Assembly (NCBI RefSeq): GCF_002878395.1
Contig: NC_061114.1
Location: 167,803,911-167,867,910, forward strand
Direction of reading: 5' to 3'
Length of the DNA stretch: 64,000 nucleotides
DNA from: Capsicum annuum
Taxonomy: Eukaryota; Streptophyta; Magnoliopsida; Solanales; Solanaceae
Shown here: positions 21,639 to 29,774 of the stretch, one piece after another
Position numbering within the stretch: position 1 is the stretch's first letter
Layout: each line of letters begins with the position of its first letter
Program-made: the position numbers and the translations under genes
The notes under the pieces: model-generated
Told to the model about the DNA's origin: nothing
What the model saw: only the letters and a program-made list of their open reading frames with translations
Database searches by the model: none

Positions 21639-22004
21639 ATGGAACCCAAAAATTCCAATGCTCCAACCGTGAACAATAATGTTATGAATACCTTCTTAAC
21701 TAGTCTTGAAACTTTGTGTCGAGGCATGGCTAGGATAAAGGCAAATATTGAGAAGTTGGGCTCGGATGTGGCCTCAACGAGTGAGAGATTGGAGAGGGTG
21801 GAAAACCAAAAGAGTTATCGATCTCATACCCCTATAAACACCTCACCTACTATTACTCTGAGACCTTGCACCAAAGATTGTATCCACCAAGAGCTACAAA
21901 CCAAGTCAATCTTTACTCCCCAAGTCGAGAACAAGATGGACCTAGTGGTTCCTCACTCAACCAAGTTACATAAGACGGACTTGGAACCCAAATTCCATCC
22001 CTAA
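21639..22004 (+). CDS. Gag-like N-terminal ORF with a predicted coiled coil
   Basis: 121 codons. After an Asn-rich start, residues about 14-60 (TSLETLCRGMARIKANIEKL, then SERLERVENQ) show heptad-like spacing of Leu, Ile and Val, as in the N-terminal part of many plant gypsy gag proteins. The rest is Pro/Thr-rich. It ends at a TAA at 22,002 and the next open frame lies in another phase from 22,064, so a frameshift may have cut one original ORF. No zinc knuckle is visible. Identification as gag rests on position behind the primer site and on composition. Confidence 0.5.
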   Translation: MEPKNSNAPTVNNNVMNTFLTSLETLCRGMARIKANIEKLGSDVASTSERLERVENQKSYRSHTPINTSPTITLRPCTKDCIHQELQTKSIFTPQVENKMDLVVPHSTKLHKTDLEPKFHP

Positions 22005-22063
22005 ACCCAAATTCTCCACTCCAAAATCCTCTAATTCAAAGACCCTACACTTCACTAAATCCA

Positions 22064-23221
22064 ATGTCTTCTTCCCTAGATACACTAACCTCGAAACACC
22101 CCATCCAAGTAGAAAAAGGAGGAGAGTTAGGATCCAAGGAGAATGAGGCTAAGCCTCAAGATAGAGAGAAACTTAGTGGTGATATACAAGAAGAATGTGA
22201 AGAAAATAAGGCAAGGAAAAGGGAAACTGCGAGTAGTGTAGGAAAGGAAAAGAAAAATATGCTTGTGGGCTTTGCCCTCAAAGGGTCATTGATACTCACT
22301 AACCCATATGCTAACACTATGCCTAGAATTGATCCTTCTTATGTATAGGTTCAAGTTCATATGCTATCAAAGAAGGATCAAAAAGGGGTTCCACACGATA
22401 ACATGGGAAATGAGCTATTAATACCCGTGGCCAAGAGCTCCAAACAAGTAGACTATCGTGGCATACACCGAGGTATAATTGCTACACTCTATACTTCCTT
22501 AGGCCTGAAATGTTGTGACAAGGATATTAGTATCAAATGTGAAGTACCTTCGGGTTTACATAGTGTAGAAAAGCATGAATCCTTCCTTGGTATTTCTCTT
22601 GTTGCATATTTTGGTCAATTTGGTCTTAAGGATAGTTCACTACTCGATCATCTGAGTGGTGTGATTCAATATCCTCAAGTTAGTGTTCATTCTTGTAATA
22701 TTGACCATGGTATTGGACCTACTTCTTTGAGCTTGTATGATGTAAACCATGCTACTAGTTTTGCTCAAGGTAATCATATACTTGGAAAACTTGTGAATAA
22801 AGGTGTGCTTTCTCTTAATAGAAGACTTCTAGATCATAACTCTTTAGTCTTGGATGATTGCCTAGTAAAAGCATTGGCTAATCTTAGCTTATACCCTTGG
22901 TTACACCATCTCTTTGATCCTGGAACACTAGTGGGTTGGAAAAGAGGTTGCCTTGACTCATGCTTATCTTTCCTTGATAATTATCTTATACCTATCCTTT
23001 GTAATTTTCAAACTACGTGTTTCATGGTAAAAATAAAGGATTTCTGGTTGAATTTTAAAAGTGTACTGCCTCGGCAAGATTTCTTCACACTTGATTCCTT
23101 TCCATACTACCTCTTTACCTGTGATGATAACCATGTTAATTTTAAATTTGTATTGTGTAGTGGTAGAAAGTTTTGTGGATGGTTTTCTTTTTTGCATGAA
23201 GGTGATATGTGGTTGAGGTAG
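22064..23221 (+). CDS. Long ORF of unknown function with one in-frame TAG
   Basis: One reading phase is open from 22,064 to 23,221 apart from a TAG at 22,346-22,348: 94 codons, the stop, then more than 286 codons. The first part is Lys/Glu-rich (KENEAKPQDREKLSGDIQEE). The second part is rich in His, Leu, Phe and Trp and holds an LDNYLIPILCNFQT-type module near 22,973, then LDSFPYYLFTCDDNHVNF and SGRKFCGWFSFLHEGD. No RT, protease or integrase signature is visible, and the domain is unknown to me. Related modules recur downstream at 23,366 and 23,509 in other phases. It occupies the place where pol would be expected. Confidence 0.55.
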
Positions 23222-23236
23222 ATCTTAAGATCAATA

Positions 23237-23890
23237 GTGGCACTATATTTGATGAGGTCCTTTATAGAGATAATGAAACAAATGTATCTTATGGTTCCTA
23301 AGATAAAGGTAGTCTTACCTTTTGGGTATAGTAAAGCCATTAAGACCATTGTAGTTTCATTATATCTTGATATTTGCCAAAGCCACTTCCTCTATTCCAT
23401 TCATGCTAAGCTTTTTATGTCACACACAAAGGACCCGTGGGTATATTCCTAATGTGAACAACCTTGGCTTGATGACATATGTGATAGTTTCCAATTTTAC
23501 TCCTCTTTCCTTGATGTTTATTTTAGCCATGTCCTTTGTGATTCTCGTGGTACACGTTTCATGATAATAACAAAGGATTGTTGGCTGTATTCCAAAAATG
23601 TACCCCCTTGGTATGTCTATATAATTTGTGGTACTAATGCTAACCCTCCTATCATGAGGATTGTGTGCTTGTTTTCCCTCTCTTTGGTTTTGCAAGGTGC
23701 CAATTTGAGGACAAATTCCTTTCAAAGTGGAGAGGATGATACAGGTATCATGGGCTCGAGACCAATCACTAGGAGCCAAGATCGAGAACTACAAAGGCTT
23801 CAAGACATGTTTATGAAAATGGACGTATTGGAGCAAATATTGGAGCCACCCAAAGGAGTATATGCATTGACATGTGAGGAATTTCCTTAG
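23237..23890 (+). pseudogene. Downstream end of the unknown polyprotein, running into the 3' LTR
   Basis: Two overlapping open pieces, 23,237-23,452 and 23,561-23,890, continue the interior ORF in shifted phases. The first has LDICQSHFLYSIHAKLFM and KDPWVYS. The region at 23,509-23,610 has LDVYFSHVLCDS and FMIITKDCWLYSK, cognate modules. The frame then reads NLRTNSFQSGEDDTG across the polypurine tract and crosses the LTR boundary at 23,737 into SRPITRSQDRELQRLQDMFM, ending at 23,890. Coding that continues into the 3' LTR is known from some plant gypsy clades. Confidence 0.5.
23724..23736 (+). other. Polypurine tract of the 4.56-kb element
   Basis: AAAGTGGAGAGGA lies immediately before the TGATAC start of the 3' LTR, as expected for the plus-strand primer. 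Confidence 0.75.
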
Positions 23891-24309
23891 GTGTTACAAA
23901 ACACACCAAAGCTGTCCACTTTTGCATTGCAAACCCACCCCTTTCATTAAGGGTAGAAGGGTAGTTTCCTCATGACTTTTGTAATAGACTATTTATAGGA
24001 TCCTTTAAGTCTTACTTCCCTTAGTTAGCTTATTTTGAATGAGTATTTTAACATTGAAACACTATTTTTCTCTCAACAAGAGAGTAGACCACCAACTTTG
24101 AACATCACAACTGAAAGGTTCCACTTGTATTGTGAAACGGCTAGAAACATGAGTGCTTGAGTGAACCGAGTTCCTCTTGTATTCACGTAAGAACTTGGTT
24201 CTTGTTAATGTGATTTGTGTTTGTTGTTTCCGCTTGGTGTCTTGTATGTGTGGGTTGTTTTACGAGATTGGGGACTATTTTGTGCTCATTTAAATACCAT
24301 TTGGTATCA
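23737..24309 (+). repeat. 3' LTR of the 4.56-kb element
   Basis: 573 bases, TGATACAGGTATCA... to ...TTTGGTATCA, directly followed by the CTAGT duplication. It is shorter than the 5' LTR by one internal deletion of about 90 bases near 24,220. Confidence 0.85.
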
Positions 24310-25925
24310 CTAGTTCTACCTAAGTCAATTTAGGTACTATTAATCTTAACATTAAGTTAATGAGAGCTCATCTTAACTCAAAGTGATTGATCGACGACCC
24401 AGGCCGGGATGAACGCAATACCAACACCATCCAATTACAATGACTCAATTGAAGTTGTTGTTGACCCTATGATATCATTCATCCCTAGTTCCACCTAAAT
24501 AAATTTAGGTACTATTAATCTTAACATTAAGTTAATGAGAGATAATTTCAACTCAGAGTGATCGATTGACGACTCAAGTCAGGATGAATGCAATACCAAC
24601 ACCATGCAATTGCAATGACTCAATTGAAGTTGTTGTTGACCCTGTGATCTTATTCATTCATTTATAGTTCCACATAAATTAATTTAGATACTATTAATCT
24701 TAATAATAAGTTAATGAGAGCTCATTTCAGCTCAGAGTGATCGATTGACGACCTGGGTCGGGATGAACGCAATACTAATATCATGCAATTGCAATGACTC
24801 AATTGAAGTTGTTGTTGACCCTATGAGATCATTCATCCCTAGTTCCACCTAAATAAATTTAGGTACTATTAATCTTAACATTAATTTAATGAGAGCTCAT
24901 TTTAACTCAGAGTGATTGATCGATGATTGGGTCGATATTAACGCAATACCAACACCAGGCAGTTGTAACGACTCAATTGAAATTATTTTTGACCCTGTGA
25001 GATCACTCATTCATTCCTAGTTCCACCTAAATTAATTTAGGTACTTTTAATCTTAACATTAAGTTAATGAGAGCTCATTTTAACTCAGAGTGATCGATCA
25101 ATTACTCGGGTTGGGATGAACGTAATACCAATACCATGCAATTGTAATGACTCAATTGAAGTTGTTGTTGACTCTACGAGCTTATTCATACCTAATTTCA
25201 CCTAAATCAATGTAGGTACTATTAATCTTAACGTTAAGTTAATGAGATCTCATTTAAGCTCAGAGTGATCGATCGACAACCTAGGTCGGGATGAACGCAA
25301 TACTAATACCATGCAATTGCAATGACTCACTTGAAGTTGTTGTTGATCCTATGCTATCATTCATCCCTAGGTCCACCTAAATCAATTTAGGTACTATTAA
25401 TCTTAACATTAATTTAATGAGAACTCATTTCAACTCAGAGTAATTGATCAATGACTCGGGTCAGGATTAACGCAATACCAACACCAGGCAGTTGTAACGA
25501 CTCAATTGAAATTATTTTTGACCCTGTGAGATCACTCATTCATTCCTAGTTCCACCTAAATTAATTTAGGTACTATTAATCTTAACATTAAGTTAATGAG
25601 AGCTCATTTCAACTCAGAGTGATTGATCGACGACTCGGGTCGGGAAGAACTAAATACCAATACCATGCAATTGCAATGACTCAATTGAAGTTGTTGTTGA
25701 CCCTATGAGTTTATTCATCCATAGTTCCACCTAAATCAATGTAGGTACTATTAATCTTAACATTAAGTTAAAGAGAGCTCATTTCAACTCAGAGTGATCG
25801 ATCGACGACTCAGGTCGGGATGAACGCAATACCAACACCAATTGAAAAGACTCAATTGAAGTTGTAGTTGACCTTATGATCTTATTTATTCATCCTTAGT
25901 TCCACCTAAATCAATTACAATAAAA
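24310..25925. repeat. 176-bp tandem satellite, right part (about 9 units)
   Basis: The anchor (G/A)TTAA(T/A)GAG recurs at about 24,355, 24,531, 24,711, 24,886, 25,062, 25,237, 25,413, 25,590 and 25,766, a period of 175-180. Units differ by substitutions (GATCGATCGACGA against GATTGATCGATGA) and small indels. It resumes after the LTR element that splits it and passes directly into an AACAGAT-type minisatellite at about 25,930. Confidence 0.9.
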
Positions 25926-25929
25926 TCTG

Positions 25930-26360
25930 TTGGAACAAACAATTGAGCTGTTGAAAATTTCTAAAAGATATTCATATCTGTTGTAATAGATGACATATCT
26001 GATTTAGTTATCAAATAGATATTTATATCTATTATGACAGATGACTGAGCTATTTGAAATTTTCAAATAGATATTGATATCTATTGTAATAGATGATATA
26101 TCTGATTTAATTATAAAATAGACATTTCCATTTGTCGTCACAGATGACTGAGCTGTTGGGATATTTAAATATATATTGATATCTATTGTAACAGATGGCA
26201 TATCTAATTTAATTATCAAATAGAAATTTGTATCTATGAGCTATTGGAATTTTTAAACAGATATTTGTATCTGTTGTAACAGATGATTGTGCTGTTTGGA
26301 TTTTTAAACAGATATTTCTATCTATTGCAATAGATGACATATCTGTTTGAAAATATATTT
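25930..26360. repeat. AACAGATG-type minisatellite
   Basis: Units of the form ATATTTGTATCTGTTGTAACAGATGA and GACATATCTGATTTAATTATCAAATAG recur, with a larger alternating unit of about 115 bases (GAGCTGTTGGAA...AGATATTTATATC). It joins the satellite on its left and a promoter-like segment on its right. Confidence 0.8.
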
Positions 26361-26369
26361 TTTTTATTT

Positions 26370-27230
26370 CAATTTTAAAAATTTTTGTTCGAGTAGATAA
26401 AGTAGTAAGTACTAAAAAATGCGGTAAAAAGTAAGAGTTTTTTTTTCTTGGATAACTCAAAAATAAGTTCATTGAGTAGTCTTATATTGCCTTTTCAATG
26501 TCACTAGTCTTCCTCGTGCCTCTCAAATTATTAATAAATATTATTATATTAATTAATGAATATTGAAAAACCCACATCTACGTACATAATACATCTAGAA
26601 TTATCTTATCTCTTCTCAGCTCCAGCCCTAAATTTATTTAATTCATCTCTCATCTTTTTCTTTCACTCATCTTTAGGTTAGGGTTATCACATCCTTTTCT
26701 CTCTCTTTCCTTTTCTCTTTCTCATAAAGATTCTTTCGAATCTAAACCGATCCATATCTTTCCTCGACTGAAATTGCTGTTTTGATCCCCTTTTGACATT
26801 AAGGTATGGTTCACTATTGCTCTTTTATTCTCGTCTTCTTCTTTGCAATTTATTTACATCTATTTTTTATTTAATTACCATTTACCCATATCATATTTAT
26901 TTAAAAAATTTGAAGGAACTTTTAAGTGTTGAATAAACGAATTGAGAATTTTTATTACAATATGTAAAAAAAGTATTCTGTTGGGAGAAGTTTAATAGTC
27001 TTATTGGCAGTATCATTTTTTTTTATGTATTTTGTTTGTTTCTTTATTTTTATGTTGTTATTGATGTTGTTGGTGGGGTTGGCGTTGTTGAAACTTGTGG
27101 TATGGTGTTGTTGATGGTGTTGGATCAAAAGATATTGCTTCTTTATTGTTGATAGTGTTGAAACAAATATGGTTTTTTTGTTGTTGATGTTTTTTATTTG
27201 TTGTTTCTTTGTAGTTTATGCTATTGTTGA
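26370..27230 (+). promoter_or_regulatory. Promoter, leader and intron-like segment
   Basis: AT-rich sequence with ATTAATTAATGAATATT-like parts is followed by a pyrimidine-rich stretch (about 26,680-26,730, CTCTCTCTTTCC) and AAGGTATGG at about 26,800, which could be a leader exon ending at a donor. The rest to 27,230 is T-rich, intron-like sequence. The layout resembles the leaders at 600 and 19,400 and precedes a minisatellite and a short exon-like piece at 27,519. The assignment rests on layout only. Confidence 0.3.
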
Positions 27231-27234
27231 TGTT

Positions 27235-27478
27235 GCAACAGATGGTGCAACTGTTAGAACAAATCAAACCACCAGCAAGGCTAGTTTGATGTATTCCAAC
27301 AGAATCTACATCTATTATAATAGACTCCATATTTGTTGCATCAGACTTCACATCTGTTACAATAGACTTCACATCTATTGCAATAGACTCTACATCTGAT
27401 GCAACAGACTCCATATCTGTTGCAACAGACTCCACATCTAATGCAACAGACTCTACATCTATTGCAACAGATGGATAA
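27235..27478. repeat. AACAGACTC-type minisatellite with a 24-bp period
   Basis: From about 27,300 the units CATCTGTTGCAACAGACTC and variants recur every 24 bases. Because 24 is a multiple of three, the minus strand reads as an uninterrupted eight-residue repeat (MESVATDV-like), which I treat as a by-product of the repeat. The array ends about 40 bases before the exon-like piece at 27,519. Confidence 0.85.
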
Positions 27479-27518
27479 TGTTCTTTTGTGACATTAATTT
27501 TTTTCCTCTTCTTTGTAG

Positions 27519-27630
27519 ATATAAGGAACTAAAAGTTGATCAACTTTTGCCCGACCATCACAAAGGCTACAGTAAAGATGGATTTGGAGAAATAAACTGC
27601 ATGCAGATGGAACTACTTTACATGTGGGAG
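27519..27630 (+). CDS. Orphan exon-like piece, function unknown
   Basis: 112 bases lie between a pyrimidine-rich acceptor (CTTCTTTGTAG, ending 27,518) and a GTATGT donor at 27,631. One phase is fully open and reads YKELKVDQLLPDHHKGYS and then GFGEINCMQMELLYMWE, which has the mixed composition of real protein rather than repeat. It is preceded by the leader-like segment at 26,370 and an intron-like minisatellite, as in the Ulp1-like loci. I do not recognise the protein. It could be a host exon caught by a transposon, or the relic of an unknown gene. Confidence 0.4.
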
Positions 27631-28745
27631 GTATGTATTATTAATAATGTTATTGTGGAAACACACAGAGAGTACACTGATTTTGTAATTGCAGTTCTTA
27701 CTGATTAGTCATAGATCATTCAAATAAGATATCTGCAATTTTATAGTTAAGTTTGGTAGGTCCAAACTAATAAGGCCGAGGGACCATGAATATGGTTCTG
27801 ATACCCTGTTAATATTTAATGTCGGTTGTTGCTCATGTTTATTTTTCAAACATTGTGAATGTATCTAGTCTTGGTGTCATTGTAAAGAGATTCAATAGCA
27901 ATTGGACTAACTTTTAGGGTGCTTTGGACCCTGAGAAGGCCTTCGAAGCCAAGAACTGTATCTAATAAGATTGGAAAACCAATATAGTTATTAACCTAGC
28001 CCAAATTTATATGGTTGGGTTTCTCGGGGTGTTGATTATACGCCAGAAAGTACTATAAGAGAATTCCTTCAAGGGAAAATGAGTGGTTAAAGAAAGACTA
28101 TATCATTCGAGAGTTAATTAAAGAGGATACATAGGGTAGAAAGTAACTTCTAGCGAATCTGGCCAATGAAATTATCTTAAAACATGAGAAATTTGTATCA
28201 AGTGCAAATATAAATGTGTAATGAAAAATTCTTCTGTTGTTTCTCCAAGAGAAAAATAGTGCAGATGGTCACTTTTCGAGGGAGCTGTGACTAGGTAGTA
28301 TGTTCGGGATTACCACCTAGATAGAAAATAGTAGAAGACTAAGAAAGTCGCCTTAAGGGAATCGAGGGTTGAAATATTGTACAGTAAGTCTAGAAAACTT
28401 CCGCCAACAGTAATGCAGTTAAAGTAAGGAATCTAAGTGAAGATGGCAATTTCTAAATTTTAAATTGTATCCCATGCCTTCTTGTTTATGGTTTCGATTA
28501 GGTTCGCTGTTGTCATAACTCAATAAAAATGGTTCCTGAAAAGAACTAATTATTAGTAATAATAAGTTGAAAGTCAACAATATGACTTAATTTAATTAAG
28601 TCATAACTTTTTACAGTAATCAAGAATGTCATTAATAAATAGAGGTGAACAGTTACGCCTTTAAATCTATTTTACTAATTTATATAATAAAAAAGTCAGA
28701 AAATTTGGATTAATGACATGATATAATGATAATTTTTTTTTAAAA
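27631..28745. other. No recognisable gene
   Basis: A short frame continues to 27,708 beyond the donor. The remainder has many stops in all frames and no element ends that I can recognise. The last part (28,515-28,690) is one copy of a direct repeat described separately. Confidence 0.4.
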
Positions 28746-29025
28746 AAGATAGATTATATGTTGCAACAGATATATTATCTAATGTAACAGGTTATCTATT
28801 TTTTGCAACAGATGATATATCTGTTGTCACATATGAGTTATCTGATGTAACATATATAGAATCTATTGTCACAACTCAATAAAAATAGTTCCTGAAAAGA
28901 AATAATTATTATTAATAATAAGCTAAAAAGTCATGACTTATCATAATATTGCTTAATTTAATTAACTAATAACTTTTCACTGTAAGCAAGAATGACATAT
29001 ATAAATGGAGGTGAATAGTTGCGAC
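28515..29025. repeat. Direct duplication of about 170 bp flanking a minisatellite patch
   Basis: About 28,515-28,690 and 28,862-29,025 match: both run CTCAATAAAAATRGTTCCTG, then AATTATTA...AATAATAAG, GACTTAATTTAATTAA-like, AACTTTT...CAAGAATG(A/T)CAT and ATAAATRGAGGTGAA. Between them at about 28,750-28,870 lies a short AACAGAT-type patch (ATGTTGCAACAGATATATTATC). The right copy is followed by a TATA/CT-rich leader-like part. Confidence 0.75.
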
Positions 29026-29029
29026 TTTT

Positions 29030-29283
29030 TTGCCTAACACATTCAAGTTCAATCCTCTTTAAATAGGTCCCTTCTTACTCAATCTTTCATTCTGCTACAC
29101 TCTATTTATTCCTTGCTTTTGTTACACCTTCAACTACTTTTTATTCAACGACTTGATAGCTTTTCCCTATCGCTGGTAAGTTTTTTCTTTCTTTTTGTGT
29201 AAATATATATTGTATTACATTCGAATTCTTTCTTTTTTTTTACTTTTGTTTTTACGTGTTTTGTTAATTTATGCGTGTTCTAG
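29030..29283 (+). promoter_or_regulatory. Leader and short-intron-like segment
   Basis: CTTTAAATAGGTCCC (about 29,056) could be a TATA element. Pyrimidine-rich leader sequence follows, then CGCTGGTAAGTTT (about 29,170), a good donor, and TTCTAG (29,278-29,283), a plausible acceptor before the exon-like piece at 29,284. This reading rests on layout alone. Confidence 0.3.
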
Positions 29284-29487
29284 ATCTGGCTAATCCAGTG
29301 TGGGATGTTGCTATTTTATGAGACGCCATATGGGGACTATAGAAGGAGGTTCATGACCTGCTGTGGGAGTTGGCTGCCGTTAGAGTAAGGATGCTGCGGG
29401 AGATCCGCAGGCTGAGGAGGGAGCTGCTGCTGTTGGTTGAAGATTGTCCGACTAGCCATACAAATAATAATGATAATAATAATTAAG
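29284..29487 (+). pseudogene. Exon-like piece with an Arg/Leu-rich helix, two stops
   Basis: After a TTCTAG acceptor the phase reads DLANPVWDVAIL, stop, DAIWGL, stop, KEVHDLLWELAAVRVRMLRE and RRLRRELLLLVEDCPTSHTN, then Asn codons from an AAT microsatellite. The heptad-like Leu and charged residues suggest a coiled coil. The two stops (TGA at about 29,319, TAG at about 29,340) are consistent with lost Trp or Arg codons. GC content is higher than in the surroundings, which suggests capture from a gene. No family is recognised. Confidence 0.4.

Positions 29488-29531
<44 letters not shown>
29463..29531. repeat. (AAT)n microsatellite
   Basis: About 23 trinucleotide units, with interruptions (ATGATAAT, ATTAAG) in the first third and pure AAT after that. 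It directly follows the exon-like piece and precedes another minisatellite patch. Confidence 0.95.
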
Positions 29532-29532
29532 T

Positions 29533-29770
29533 AGAACAGATAACCAATCTGATGCAATAGATTATTTAGCTATTGAAACAGATTACTAGTCTGGTACAAC
29601 AGATTATTTATCTGTTGAAACAGATTACTAATTTGTGGCAACAGAATACTCATCTACTTGATTCATATTACGGGCACCTAGAACCATAAACATGAATCAA
29701 ACATAAGTCTACTATTGCAAAAGAATATATCTTGTGCCATAGACAATAGATCTGTTTAAACATATTGCTC
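29533..29770. repeat. AACAGAT-type minisatellite
   Basis: Units GAAACAGATTACTAGTCTGGTAC, ACAACAGATTATTTATCTGTTG and similar, several forming inverted pairs. It decays after about 29,650. Confidence 0.75.
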
Positions 29771-29774
29771 TTAT

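Larger units (their letters stand above)
19750..24309 (+). mobile_element. Complete LTR retrotransposon without recognisable RT (4.56 kb)
   Basis: Two direct terminal repeats (19,750-20,400 and 23,737-24,309), an initiator-tRNA primer site just inside the first, a polypurine tract just before the second, and a 5-bp target duplication CTAGT (19,745-19,749 and 24,310-24,314) define the element and its plus orientation. LTR ends are TGATAC/GGTATCA, decayed at the left end to TTATAT. The interior has a coiled-coil-like ORF, then a long frame with one in-frame TAG, then two more frames. I find no aspartic protease, YxDD/FxDD RT or integrase motif, so it is non-autonomous or of a family I do not recognise. 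The insertion is younger than the satellite array that it splits. Confidence 0.85.

Noticed and set aside
22964..23779. Minus-strand ORFs of 77-119 codons
   Set aside because: Opposite the interior ORF of the plus-oriented LTR element, whose orientation is fixed by primer site and polypurine tract.
24301..24309. Second primer binding site at TTTGGTATCA
   Set aside because: It is the end of the 3' LTR followed by the target duplication, so it cannot serve as a primer site.
19437..25925. Centromeric satellite
   Set aside because: The unit size fits, but about 11 units in a transposon-rich context without a large array is not enough to claim it.
26004..26472. Minus-strand frames in the 25,930-26,470 region
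   Set aside because: Translations of AACAGAT-type repeats. No sign of selection or domain.
27058..27435. 125-codon minus-strand ORF
   Set aside because: It is the translation of the 24-bp minisatellite plus flanking low-complexity sequence. Length is explained by the repeat period.
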